The position numbers and the translations under genes are program-made. DNA of 64,000 nucleotides, taken from the NCBI GenBank assembly GCA_030549495.1, contig JAUIRK010000054.1, positions 434,001 to 498,000 of the forward strand, given 5' to 3'. Shown piece after piece: positions 23,333 to 35,730 of the stretch (position 1 is its first letter; each line of letters begins with the position of its first letter). The notes below the pieces were generated by a model. That model saw only the letters and a list, made by a program, of their open reading frames with translations. It was not told the DNA's origin and did not search any database. This DNA comes from Nectonema munidae. Its lineage: Eukaryota > Nematomorpha > Nectonematoida > Nectonematidae.

Positions 23333-24451
23333 CTTGAGAAATGGGATGGCTTGAAAATTAGAATCAAGAATAACATGTTTGGAATAGCCTTTTTAAAAGC
23401 TGCAATGATGCCCTGATCACAAGACTGGTGGTATTTTTAGGGAGGTAGAGTACAGTGATGTTATCGTCAGTGAAGAAGCAGGTGGATGGGTTGGACAGTT
23501 GTCAAGCAAGAGGACAGCTTTCATAGCAAAATTTTTAGTGCTGGAAACGAAGCTATTTTTAACCAGTCCTCAAAGATTGCAGAAGTGATTCAGGTTTGTT
23601 TGCAAAACTTATATTGGATGGGCATAGAGTTCATGTTAACATGATGAGCATCGGGGTTTGGCAAATTTACCAATGCAGAGAGGTTTGATCTAATGTAGGT
23701 AAAAATATATTACAAAATTAAAGTCTTGAATAAGAATATACACTCGTGGAATAGTGTTGGAAATTTATATTTTTGTTTTGATATTAACAAGTGTCAAAAA
23801 GGCGGATTCAAAAAGATAACTTGTAATGAAGGGAAGCAGGAAGAATGCCAAGAAAGGTCTGACGACTGAGTTTTTGAAAAAAATTTTCTTTTTATTTATT
23901 GAATTTTATGTTTTTAAAAAATTTACCAAAGTCAAACTTCGTGTAAGTAGAAGTTTTTTTCTGGTCTCAAGCGTTCCGACTTAGAAGGAGTTTAATGTAT
24001 GTGTACAAAAAGAGATAGTGATTAAATCGCTTTATGACAGGTTTTGATTGTTTTTCAAACAAAATAAAGATAAGAATTGAATTGAATATACTTGAAAATG
24101 GGTATATGTGATATAATTTTTTTAAATATCGTTCATAAAAAATTCAATTGATCACAGATGCGTATCTATTTATGACTTTTTTTCAAAGCGTCATTGATTT
24201 TGATAAAAAAAGTTAAATATTTAGATGAGTGTCTATTTAAATCACTTTTTTTAATTTTAAAAATTCGATCACATTCAATTCGCCATACCAGAATTAGTTG
24301 AAATGGATAGCAAAAATTGTGTAAGGACGTGAATCCGAGTCGGAGGTTGTGCCCTGCAACTCAGCCAACCCCATGTTCTTTTCGTTTCTAGAAGATAAGG
24401 GAAAAGTGAGTAGCAATTTTCAAAATATAAAAGTTTGTTTATTAAATTTTA
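23333..24451. other. spacer between hAT relic and BRX1
   Basis: AT-rich with no recognised gene. A short GC-richer patch at 24300-24410 contains ATG plus five codons before a GTAAGG donor-like site, but no downstream exon could be matched to it. Confidence 0.4.
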
Positions 24452-25354
24452 CTAAACTTTATTTTCTAAGTGTTCGTGTTGAAATGAAGCAGAGCCAGCT
24501 TTGTCTTGGTTGTGTCTTTTTACTTCTTCTTTTCTTCTGTACTTATTCAAGGCGTACTGCTTTAGTAACCTCAATTTGAAAGAAGGAGACTGGTAGTTTG
24601 GATTTTGCCATAAAACGGCTCCCCCAAAACTTGCGTAAAAAATTTTAATGGGATCCATCACGAAGCGTGGTCCAATTTCAACGACTTTGTCATTATCTGC
24701 AAGAACTTGATAATTTCTGAACCAAATCTTGTTATTAACAACACTGAAGTTGATGATGCGATCGATAAACGGCTGACTTTTGGGGTGATTTTTGGGCGTG
24801 TTGAAGACAAGGCTTAGCATCTCTTTAAGCACACTGAGGTATACTTCATCTTGGAAGGAGGAGTCAAAAGTGAGAATGGGGCGAGAATATTTTAACGCGT
24901 TGCCAATCAGCTTGAGCTCGGAAGTGGTGTGAATATTTTCCAAGAAGAATTTTGCGCTTGGACCGTTTGGAACAGACGAAATCCATAAATACACGTCACG
25001 TCTCTTGCGCATTTCAAAATACAAACAACTTTTACACTTTTTCATTTCACACACTTCATTCAACTCCAACAAATTGGAAGTTTTATTAAACTTACTCTCT
25101 GTTCTAGCGTGAGGCATCATGCGAATCAGGTCAGACGCTAAATGCCTGACTCGGAAAGACACACCCCTTGAACAGAGTACAAGAACTCGTTGTTTATTCG
25201 TCCACTTGGGCTTATAATGCACTGGCTCGTCCTTAATTCCAATGACAGGTGGCAAAGCAATAGCATCATTCTTGATATCGCCATTTTTGACTAAAGTGCT
25301 ATTTTTCTTCTTTTTATCTTTATGTATTCTTTTCTTTACAATTGCTTTACTTAA
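24452..25354 (-). CDS. BRX1: ribosome biogenesis protein BRX1 (main 3' exon)
   Basis: BRX1 acts in the nucleolus in maturation of the large ribosomal subunit and carries the Brix RNA-binding domain. The exon runs from an acceptor at 25356-25355 to a TAG at 24454-24452. It encodes about 300 residues: a Lys-rich start, WTNKQRVLVLCSRGVSFRVR, RHLASDLIRMMPHARTESKF, EVCEMKKCKSCLYFEMRKR, NGPSAKFFLENIHTTSELKL, HPKSQPFIDRII and VEIGPRFVMDPIKIF, in the order of human BRIX1. The C-terminal YQSP block and basic tail are complete. There is no in-frame ATG before the conserved region and a stop lies just upstream of the acceptor. A short 5' coding exon with the start codon must therefore lie to the right; I could not identify it. 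Confidence 0.97.
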   Translation of the reverse strand, partial: LSKAIVKKRIHKDKKKKNSTLVKNGDIKNDAIALPPVIGIKDEPVHYKPKWTNKQRVLVLCSRGVSFRVRHLASDLIRMMPHARTESKFNKTSNLLELNEVCEMKKCKSCLYFEMRKRRDVYLWISSVPNGPSAKFFLENIHTTSELKLIGNALKYSRPILTFDSSFQDEVYLSVLKEMLSLVFNTPKNHPKSQPFIDRIINFSVVNNKIWFRNYQVLADNDKVVEIGPRFVMDPIKIFYASFGGAVLWQNPNYQSPSFKLRLLKQYALNKYRRKEEVKRHNQDKAGSASFQHEHLENKV

Positions 25355-27719
25355 CTAAAATAAAAGTAAATTTACATTTTTCAATAATCATTTCACAATA
25401 CATTTTTATTACATATTTCTGATATTACACTCATGACAGATCAAAAACGGAGTTATTTTTGTTGGTGCATCCTTGAAATTAAGGATGGACATTTTTAGAT
25501 CTGAGGAAAGGGACATTTAAATTTAGATGGTGCACAGAGCAAGTTTAAAGAGCCCTTAGATATTACAACGAACCCTTTGAAGTCAGTGCGACACGAATGC
25601 ACCAAGAAATAATAATCCTCTGATTAAAATCCATTAGTCCTCAAAGGGTTAAAGAGACTATTTTGAAGCTACTGGACTATATAACTCTGGTTCTTGCATA
25701 TCAGAAGGGATTTTAGATTTTAGGTGTAAAAAATAAAAAATTATTACTTTGTCTTAACTCTTGTTAGATTTTTATATTCATAGAAGTATAGACCAAATAT
25801 TTTGGTAAAAATCTGAAAATCAAAATACCTTTTATGCCAGATAAAATTAAAAAAGAATTTAAAAACAATATATTGAAGTAAACAACTTGCCCATTTTCCA
25901 GTCTTCATGGAGGTTTTCCCTCTAGGTAACTCTCTCTATCTTATTGCCTGCAATATTATTAGTATTTTTCTGCAAAATGTGTATTTTATGTATATATTTT
26001 GTTTATATATTCATCATATCAATTTGTGATGTACAGATTTATAATAAAAGTCTCTATAACTTTGGTGTGTAAAATTACATATTACATTTTAGTGTAGAAA
26101 ACGTGAGCTTGTCTCCCGTGGTTCCTTCTAATTTGTTTCTTCTACGAGAGTAAACGCTTCTACCACAACTAAACATCGGGCAAAGTTAATTGACATGCTA
26201 AGCTATAAAGTAGGAATAGTAGATCTTCAAAAGTTGAGAAGAAATGTCCAAAATCAAGAGAAATGGGTTAACGTTATTTGTAAACGATCCAAACTTCTTT
26301 TTGAATTTATTATCTTTTTTTACATCTCGTTGTTCGAAAAAAGGCAGCTTTCACTGAGCGATGCTATTCAATGTGCAAAGCGCTATGTATAGAATACAAA
26401 TGTTCTTTACTCTTTATATCTCTGGTATAAGCTTTAAGTTGTCTATTGGTTCGGTTGAAAAAAGAGGTAAACAATAAAAAATTTGGCGATGACGATCAAA
26501 CAAAACAATATTAAGATGCCCAGGGCTGTGAAGCCGAAGCCAGGCTAATCATATTGAACGGGGCCGAAGTATTTCCGAGTTCTTACTATATTTGAAAAGA
26601 AAAATTAAAAATAATTATTTTTTTGATCACTTTTAGAAGTTCAAAATTTTCACGAAACAAAGCTAAATCTTCTAAAAACTTTCGGAAATCTTAAGGTATA
26701 ACTGTTTCTAAATTATATTATTATTTTTAAGATTTTAGCTTCGTATCAAATAATGAAAAAGTCTTTCAACTACCCATCATTTATTTAATTCATTTTGATA
26801 CTTACTGCAAATTTTCTGTCGAATTCGTAAAGCAATCTTCTTTTTATTTTTCAGGCGCGTAGAGGGGATATTTATCTCTGTCTAAAAGGGATACTTAGTT
26901 CTAGTGATCAAAATGGTTAGAAAACTCTCGATTCTAGAGTGAGCATTGTTATATAGAAAGCTTTATTTTGATTCCATTTAATGCTAAACGATATATTCTA
27001 TTTTAATGAAATTCTCATGAGAAAAATTTTTAGAAAAAAGGTTAAAATTTTATTACGCCTGAGACCATTTAAAATTTAAGAGCAAACTTGCTGAATAATT
27101 CAAAAAAAAATTAAAAAAGAAAAGCATTGGTTGAAATTAAGGACTAGAAAGTGGTAAATAATTATTTTTTAAATTTGAGCATAAATATTACAAAAAAGAA
27201 ATAAACGACATATTCCAGAGACAAAAATTAGAATATAGAATTAGAATTTATACACTATAGTATACTAATTATTGACATACTCCCTATAATCGGGACAGTT
27301 TTAGTTTATATATTTAATCTGTCTATTCAAAAGAGAGGGTTTCCTGATTACCTAAGAATAGAGAGAATAATTCCTTTTCTAAAAATGGCAAGTCTCATAA
27401 TTTGTTGTACAATTACAGACCCATACCTATTTTATCCAATTTTTAAAAATTTTATAGATATTTTACATGATTTTGACTGTTTTTGGTGTAGTTTTTTATG
27501 CTGATTTCAAATTCATAACTCATTTTTCTCCAATACGTAGTGTTTTGGAAATATTGACAAAAAAACATTTTAAAATATATCATTTATGATGTTTTTTATT
27601 CTTACTTTAATACAACAAATTTTTTTTAGGTAAGGTAAGACATTAAAATATTTGAAATCTATTCTTTGAACATTATTAAATACAAATCATTCCTTTTATT
27701 TTAAGATTAATTTAAAATT
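25355..27719. other. upstream region of BRX1 and spacer
   Basis: This stretch should hold the BRX1 first exon and promoter, reading leftwards, but no exon is recognisable. At about 25570-25650 there is a small inverted pair, AACCCTTTGA and its complement next to TTAA, which might be the edge of a tiny MITE. The rest is AT-rich without coding signal. Confidence 0.35.
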
Positions 27720-28215
27720 ATGATATCTAAAGGCTGTATAAATTTTCCAGATTTGTTTTGTTATGTTTGCGGTCTTCTAACAGATAAATTCCATCGTAAA
27801 AATTTTACAAAAAAGCATATGAATTATACTTTGATTCAAAAGTTGATACGTGTAAGCCTTGGGCACCAAAATTTATTTGATGGGCGGTTGCATGCTGCTT
27901 GCGAGGTTGGATAAGAAAAGCGAAGAAGAACAATCATATGCCATTCGGAGTTTAAACGATATGGCGAGGGTCAAGCAACCAATTCACTACTATTTTTGTT
28001 TAACGAGTGTCATCGTCTTTTCATATTAAACTCGTCATTCTGTAAAATATTCAGAAATTGATGCAGTTTCAAAACCAGTTCCTCATAATTCTATAAGTTG
28101 TCCAATACCAATACCACCAACAAATTACACAGTTGATGAAGAAGAACAAGAACATTCAAATTCGGTTCTCAGCTTTAATTCTGACAATGACTACCAGGCT
28201 GAAAAGGAGTTATAG
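27720..28215 (+). pseudogene. decayed copy of a Cys-rich invertebrate repeat-family gene
   Basis: The first frame gives FCYVCGLLTDKFHRKNFTKK. In shifted frames follow a WAP-like piece, a MPFG / WRGSSNQ piece, and at about 28034-28206 the SEIDAVSKPVPHNSISCPIP segment with PPTNYTVDEEEQ. I remember an uncharacterised protein family, multicopy in aphids and other invertebrates, with the order CYxCG, SWAPH, MPFxxPMVWREP, AIRPVPH and PVPxPP, which this resembles. Its function is not known to me. Frameshifts between the blocks make it a pseudogene. Confidence 0.5.
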
Positions 28216-31200
28216 CGAAAAAGGGATTTCATATCATGAATCCACGTATTTTACATTGTATAATAACTGGTCTTGGATACTAAGATATCCTTAACCTTTT
28301 AAAAATTATTAATTAATTCTTGTCTAAACAAATAAATTCTGTACACACAAAACTTTCGCCACTTCTTGAAATTTTCAGGAAAATTAACAAGTCTTTAACT
28401 TTTGAATAACCTACTATCATATTTTAATTATTATTATAAATCTAGCTACAAAAATGCATCCTTCAATTCTTACTTTGTGTTCACTAACTTAATATTTGAA
28501 CACTTCACTCGCATTAATTATAATTATTCATTGCATATTCCGCAAATTTGTCAAAAATCACTATTTTGCTCTAATAACATTCTTCCTTGTTAATTGTTTC
28601 TATCCTCGACTTAATCTCAATAGCTCTAGAAGTTTTAAAGCTTTTCGAAACTCGCTACATAATACTGGTTCACATTTTTAGAACCATATTATATATTTTT
28701 CTGTTAATAAAGTTTAACATATATCAATAGGTAAAACAAGTTAGGGTTTTAACATTATTCCTTTACATATCAGTATGAGGTAGAGAGGTTAGGGTTAGAG
28801 TTAATATTTTGTGAGTAACTTTGGGGCGTCAATAAGGTTGGCTAAGTTCTTAGTTTCGATAACTAAAAGTCTTAGTTTGGATCACGCATCAAGCCAAATT
28901 TTTCATAGTTTGATACAAGCTGCTCAATTGTGCTTTCTGGATGAAAACACCTCACAGTACTTTTACCTTTAGCTTTGATAGATTAAAGTATAAACAAAGA
29001 AAAAGATCTTAGAAAAAAGAAGCTTTCTTTTAATAATGAAAGATGTATCTATTCCTTAAATCTGAGCCATCTTAAGACTCAAATAATCAGGGAAATTAAG
29101 TTTTAAAGAAGATTTTAAATGAAACAAGCATAAAAAGCACTATTACAACTAAATTTAAAACCTAAATACTATTTTATTTGCCAGATAATCTTGCAACTTT
29201 CCTCATTAAATTTGTAGATAATAGATTTTGAATTTCTTTTTTTCCAAATCTATAATATTTTTAATAAGAGAATTATAGGATGGTCTATTAGAGTTTACAC
29301 AAGAAACACAGTACAATATAATTTCCAATGAGCTGAATTTATCTATTGTTAAAATAGTCCTGGGTTAAGGTTTGACAGTTATAACATACCTATTTTTAAC
29401 GTTAGTCACACTTGACCATATCGTTTAATTTTTTATAATAATTGTGACAGCACAAAAACGAAGAATATCTATATTACACATTTCACAAATCTGCATGAAA
29501 ACAGGTTTTAAAGTAATTTTATATTTTTTTGTGTCAAAAAAGATTGAGAAAGTTAATTGGCAAACCATTGGTAAAGAACTTCAAGTGCTAGCTTATTTAT
29601 TTATATATTCTTTTTTAAAAAAATAAAATTTTTATCATTTTTTTCTCCTTAGATTAATGTCTACTTTTGTTTCAATGCAATAAAAATAAGAGTGCGTATA
29701 GCTTCATTGGTAAAATAAGACTTTATATAATTAACATTTTTTATTAATAAATTTTGCTTAACTCGATTATAATTTCCGTCTAAAAGCAGATCTCTTCACA
29801 ACTAAATTTTTCTTTGATCCTTGATTTGCAAAGCAAAAACCTTTAATGTTATTTAATTTATTTTTACGTAGACAAGAATTAAATAAAAATTTGTTTATTC
29901 AAACACTGAATTGCTCAAATATGATATTAAAAACAATTTCAAAATTTATTCGAATTTAAAGAAGTCTTCAACTGATTATGTAAATAGTTGTTCAGCTTGT
30001 TTTGTCGTGATTTGGCCATTTTCTTGTTTAGATCCTTGTGTGTCTCATGCACTTTTGTTGGAGAGCCCCAAATGGGAGTGCCAATTTTCTAAAGTCAGAC
30101 AAGCAGTTTACCTTTATCCACCAACTCTTTTTTTTGATATTGACCAGAAAACCACTCGAAAACTTTTCCTTCAGAAAAATGATCTATTTTGTCTTTAACT
30201 TTGAACAATCAGAGCAGACACACGAAAGCACAGTAAAATGATTTTTAATTTCCAATTTTCCTGACATGGAAATCCACTCTATGCACATTTCTTTTCCTCC
30301 TCAGCTAAAAAACAGGAGTTTCATGCATTTTTACGTAGTGATACAGCTGCATGAACGGTAACTTATTTTTATTATGAACCTTTCTTATTTAAATAAAAGT
30401 TCATGTTAATTCATAAATTTACCGCACCGTCGAAGGAACTTTAACACCACTTGATCTTTTTTATTACAAATGCGTTCTGTCGAAGTTTCTGATATCCAAT
30501 ATTGAAGCACAATTTCATCATTAGTGAAAAATCCACACCACGTATTTTTGGTTTTTGTCATTTTTGCGATAAGATTTCCTACGTTCACGAACCTATTTCT
30601 CAGACACAATGAACTCACGTGTTGATTTGGTGTTGTTGTTTTTCTCAGTAGCATGTTTTACACCAGCGATGGCCACCCTTTTTCTCCGATTCGCCAATTT
30701 AAAATTTTATGTACTTCTACTAGGATCTTGGAGTTTTCTCTACAGCACTCTTAGGTACAAGATAATTTTGTATATATTTATAGAAAACCAATTTATATTT
30801 TGGGCTCGACGAAGCTTTGGAGACATCAATACATTGCTCATCGCTTTGTATTATACATTTAATTATAAGGTTTTTAAGTATCATAGTTAATTATGCTTTG
30901 AAAAATTCATAAACAAATTTAAATACAAAATTTATTAAAATTAATGTAATTTCTGGCGTTGTTTTTCTTTTACAATTTTATTTCAGGATTTTGATGTTTT
31001 TCATAGAAGATATGTTTTTACAAAAATCTTTTTATCGAAAACCAAAGTGCTATTTTGTTGATAAAAGAACATTTACTGATTACTAAATCCTATCAGTTAC
31101 ATGGGCGGAGGCATTTTAGCCAATTTCTAATGTTCAAAATCTGCTGAGTTATATCCTTTCAAACTTTGTGACTTTTTCTAAAATCGTTAGCTGCATCTTT

Positions 31201-31402
31201 TGATACTATTTTCACTTTAGTTGAATAACTTAATGTTTACATTATATACACCCTTGAAATTATATAATCCATATAATAATAAGCTAGTGTGTGTGTTGTC
31301 TGTTGTCTTGACTTTGGATCGGTGGTGGGTGGGAGTTGAGCGTAAAACGTGAAAAAGAAAGAGTGAAAAAATTCAGATGTGGGCTGCTAATATAGGCAGT
31401 CC
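28216..31402. other. gene-poor spacer
   Basis: Mostly AT-rich with small frames only. A 93-codon frame at 30609-30890 begins with a hydrophobic signal-like stretch but lacks any recognised domain and overlaps an equally long minus-strand frame, so neither is called. Confidence 0.4.
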
Positions 31403-31510
31403 ATAGGCGGAAGCCGGGAAACCCTGCCAAGTTCCCTAAATCGCCCTAATCCCGTCTCTGGCGCATTCCCTTTGATCCGATTGCCGTCACTTCCTTGAGG
31501 TGCCGCCTAT
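31403..31510. repeat. GC-rich patch bounded by ATAGGCGG / CCGCCTAT
   Basis: A 108-bp segment markedly richer in G and C than its surroundings begins ATAGGCGG and ends with the exact inverse. Immediately after it, at about 31513, a CAGGGTTTCCCAACC motif resembles a hAT left end, but no partner end was found. Its nature is unknown. Confidence 0.35.
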
Positions 31511-31999
31511 CTTGTAGGTCAGGGTTTCCCAACCTTTTTGTTGCTGTGTACCACTTATGGACTTATTCTGTAGGTATGTACCACCTAACTTTAACGATTA
31601 GAAAAATATTAACAACTTAATTTAATTTATCTGCACATATAACCTTATACTTATAGACCAATTAAGTACCCGTAAGTCAATGCGATGGCTGGAGTTGCTT
31701 TTTTTCTACTAGTTTTGCAAGCCGTGGTGATATTATGCTCACACGACATCGGAAATTGTATTCTGGGTTTACGAAACGTTTTCTTGTGTTCGACTTGATT
31801 GTAAGAAAGGTAGAAATCTCTTGTTCGCATTCCCATGTCGTTGGAGATATGAGAAGCTGAGGAATTGCTTTTCACTAGTGGTGGATAGGAGGGACTTACA
31901 TTTAACCAGAAGTTGGCCAATTTATGATTTTCACCTTCGTCGCACTACAAATCGATGAGTTCTTCTTGTTCACCAGTTCCCACTGTGAGATCACCAGTG

Positions 32000-34010
32000 T
32001 TAATAGTACGTAATGATCCCATGGACCCTTTGTTTCCATTTGATTGATTGGGTCCATTTCATCAATGATGCGAGAATCAAATCCACTAAGGCCTTGACCA
32101 CTAGGGGTCTATTGCGTTCTGGGATACCCTTCTTAAGATTTAATTTCGCCCCCAAGAAGATTAAATCCTGAGTTGCCTTGAAGATGGAATTACTCTTATT
32201 GATGATGACATGGCATTCATTTTTTATGAAGAGGACGAATTCGCCAGTCCATTTTTCTGTTTCCGCCTTGGTAGTCCCCATAATAAGGAAATCGTCTAAG
32301 GAAAAGATTATTTTGATCCTTGCCGGTGGGTTCCTAGTTCCTACCCAAAAATACTCCTTTAAGTGCACTCAGCACGGTTTGCAGGATAGCAGGAGAAAAG
32401 TTTGCTCCCATCGGCAATCTTCCAAAAGCATAGCAGTTTTGTACCTTGCCCCTGATGGTAAAAAGGGGCTGTCAGCTAGGATTGATCTTTTTTTCCATAG
32501 AACGCATCCTTAAGATCTAGTCTAGTACCCCACTGAAGACTCTCTGGAATGTATTTTAGCTCGAATGGGGTTACTAATTTAAGGGTGGGGGTCTTAAACA
32601 TTTCTTTGGTGAATGTGAAGTTTGCAATAACAAGTTGCCCCGTTTGCCTTTGGAACTAGGAAACAGGGGCTTACAATCTTTGGATTGCGAATCTTCCTAA
32701 TTATTGATTGTTTCTTCATTTTTGGTAGAACCTTTTCTGATATGATGTCTCTTTGAATCCTGGGTGGAAGGAGGAAGTTGGAGCATTCTCCAAACTTTTT
32801 CAACGAGATGAGGGTAGGTGCATACCCTTTCTCCAGAATACGTCTGACTGACCTCTTATGCAAGTCCCACAGGGGAATAAATAATGGGCTGGTCATCGCA
32901 AGGGTTTCGTCCTTTGGTAAATCCAGGGATGTGATGACTTGGCGGAATTCTTCTACCACGCTATTCAGGGTTGCCAAATCCAAGATCGGCTCGATTTGGG
33001 TCTTGGGTTCCCCTGGGTTCTTTTTGCTATCGTTGGCATTAACCCGATCTTGTCCAGGTTTTCCATCTTCCTCGGGATCTCTTATGGGGATTTCACCTTC
33101 ACTCCTATAGCCCAAATCAGATGATTTTCAATGAGCTCCTCTGGCTCACCTGAAAAACGGAAGGTGAATATTCGCCTCTATTCCTCTGGGGAATGAAGAT
33201 TTTTGTTGTAATACCACGTGAGGAAGTCAGCCATTCCCTGGGGGACTGGTCCTCACCGGGGAGCAAGCCATCCAATTCCAGGAGATCTTTTCGCGCAGAA
33301 GGCGTTGGCTGGTCCTCTTCTGGAAGCAGGGAATCTAGTTCCAAGAAAGGAGGCCCTGGGGCTGGTGCGGTGCTACGGAACCCAAGATTTCATCCAATTC
33401 TCGGTTGGTGATGAACTGGGGCTGATCGCTCTCCGTCCTGCTTTCAAGTTCAGGCTGTTGCTACCCTTCCATCCGGGCTGGAGGCAACAGGGAATCCGGT
33501 TCCCCCGAGGCTATCCACGAGAGGTCGATATCAACTTCGACCACGGATAAGTTCTCTAAAGGAGGATCGTTGAGGAGCAGGAGCAGGAATTCCGGGGATT
33601 TTGGCTGCTGACAACACCGAAGAGAAAGCGACTCCTGCCTGCGTCCAATTGGTGTGCAGGGCCAAGATATGCTTGCGTAGATTGTTATGAAGCAAGGACA
33701 AACTGTCCATTATCAGCTGATCCAGGGAGGTCTTGATCAGACCAAGGTAAGCGAGCATGACCTCATCCTCGATGATGCGGATTCGTAGCCTAGCGAGCTC
33801 GCCTGGGGTTATTTCGCCATGACCGAGAGTACCATAGCCAGCAGGGAATATTCCGGATGAAGAAGCAGTTTGTGTGGGGAGCGGGGGATAAGGAGAACGA
33901 GTTAATGAAGGAGTTGATAATTCCTTCGCCAAGCTTTTCACGAAACCGGGAGAATCTGGAGGTTTGACTGCTGCCACACATTCGAGATTTTGCAACCGTT
34001 CGGCCATCTC
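32000..34010 (-). mobile_element. broken reverse-transcriptase retroelement (fossil)
   Basis: A series of minus-strand frames shows a gag-like N-terminal part (from 34007), a linker with two related Leu-Leu-Pro-Glu/Gly-Glu-Asp repeats, and reverse-transcriptase pieces, including the region before the first catalytic motif and a LDDFLIMG box near 32290. The order is that of an LTR- or DIRS-type pol; the exact family is not resolved. No terminal repeats were seen at either side. It is broken, with roughly half a dozen interruptions over 2 kb. Its base composition is much less AT-rich than the flanks, so it may be younger than most repeats here. The segment 31640-31990 may belong to it. Confidence 0.7.
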
Positions 34011-34526
34011 TTCGACATGTTTTCTTAGGGTTTTACATTTCTTTATATCTCTTTTTGGCGATTATAGTGTAAAAATGGGTGAAAGTGTCAATCGAATTCG
34101 TAAAAATTCGTTTTTTTTCCAAAAATCATTCGTCAAGTTTTTTTCATAATCGTAATTTATTGTAGTACAAATATTTGAGTATGAGAACGCATGATCATAA
34201 GAAAATGAAATAGTTTCTCGTTTAATAAAATGCTTTTATATTGTCAATGTATTAGTCCTTTGAAGTTTGAAACTATATAGTTTTAAGAAACAAGTATGTG
34301 GTAGATGCACCTTTTCCAAATGAATTAATAGATGATGTAAAAATCTAGTATTGAAAATATGAAAAACATCTTGAATGTGAAGAAGAAGCTCCTCCCTTGT
34401 GAATCAAAAATCTTTTATCTTGTTAGTCATTCAATCATCGAATCACTAAAAAAATCATGTGAAAATATTCAAACAACAAGAATTAGCATAACTATCCCAG
34501 GTACAATTGTGTGAAGATATATCTAT

Positions 34527-34845
34527 TCAGGGGCGAGGCGACGCCCCCCTAATAATTTTCAATTTTCTCAATTTTATATCTTTTTTATAGCATTTGAAAG
34601 ACTTGTTTTGTTTGTGAGTACACTTTCCATTTTACTTTTCTTGTTTTAAGCCTAAGTCTTTTAATGAATTTATAAAATCTATTTCTTTCATTAACGTCCA
34701 CATCTTTATAAAAAAGGGAAGTTGCGCTATATTTGTTCAGAGGTAATAATGTAGCCAGTAATTTGAACTAGAGCCTATATATTGTCAAATATTTTTTATA
34801 GCACATAACTATATAAGAAAAAAAGCGGCTCCCTATGTCTGGCTC
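34527..34845 (+). repeat. dispersed repeat family with GTAGCCAG core, copy b
   Basis: It begins near CAGGGGCGAGGCGACGCC, which is hAT-end-like, and runs through CTTTTCTTGTTTTAAG, a CATTAACGTCCAC block and TAATGTAGCCAGTAATTTGA to an ACATAACTATATAAG tail. It matches 50490-50775 in the same orientation. It is non-coding. Confidence 0.6.
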
Positions 34846-35045
34846 CAGGCGTATAATTCGTGATGTATTAAAAGCACAATTGTTACATATATAACCTTGA
34901 AATATAAATAATCCGTTTTAGTTGATGTTCATATTCTATTTACAGAGAATAAACCATAAATAAATGATGAAACAGCTTTTTCATTTTTACATCTCTCTAT
35001 TATAATCCGGAGCCACACAATTTTGAGGCGGTTCCGAAGCTCTGT

Positions 35046-35440
35046 TTTTAATTAAGCTTGGTAACCTTTCGTTGCTAAAAATTCTAAAATTTAATTTAAG
35101 CAACAATGAATTTCAGTACAGAGTAATTAATCCACCTAACCAATTCATTGTTATGAACCAGTCTTGTTGACAATTAGTGAGATGAGAGGCTGAGAAATAT
35201 CTTTTAGCTCCTAATCAATATCGAATGGGTTGTCGATTTCCACTGTCAGATAAATGACATCTGAATGTATTACCAAATTCATTTCAAATCTGTTTCGGAA
35301 TTTGGATAAATTGTTAGTATTTTTGAAATGTTTGTAGATTAGGAAAATAAGGAGAAATTTCTTGACTAAGATATGCTACACATTGTCTTATGGCCTCCAG
35401 GACACATAGCCTATATATTTTTTCTTTCTTATTTTCTAGT
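35046..35440. repeat. repeat shared with 53982-54990, shorter copy
   Basis: The segment AAGCTTGGTAACCTTTCG through TTGACAATTAGTGAGATGAG and TTTAGCTCCTAATCAATAT matches 53982-54095. Its right part, TGTTTCGGAATTTGG to ATGGCCTCCAGGACA, matches 54655-54990. About 600 bases including the hAT tail gene are missing here, so this looks like a deletion derivative of the longer copy. It lies just upstream of BDP1. Confidence 0.65.
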
Positions 35441-35730
35441 TACTACTAACTAGCAAACTCATCTTAGGTACAACTTCACTACTTTCAAAGTCAAAACGAT
35501 CTAACTTACTAAGTTGAACTAAACATAACTACTAATTGAGCGTACTGTCTTCGTACCGTGATATCAGTTTCTACAATTGAGTTTAGTTTCGGAGGATTCT
35601 ACAATTTGGCCCGAAAACCTTCTTTATATACTTTCGTATATCTTTAGTTTTTTATAAAGGGATTTGTTTTTCATTTATGATGAATATGGATTTTTGTTAG
35701 CAGCTCATCTTGTTTTTTTTGTTTTTTCAG

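Noticed and set aside
28740-28805. Telomere-like TTAGGG pieces
   Set aside because: Only isolated single units occur, without tandem arrangement.
30406-30890. Two overlapping frames on opposite strands, one with a signal-peptide-like start
   Set aside because: No domain, no splice partners and mutual overlap; either could be chance in AT-rich DNA.
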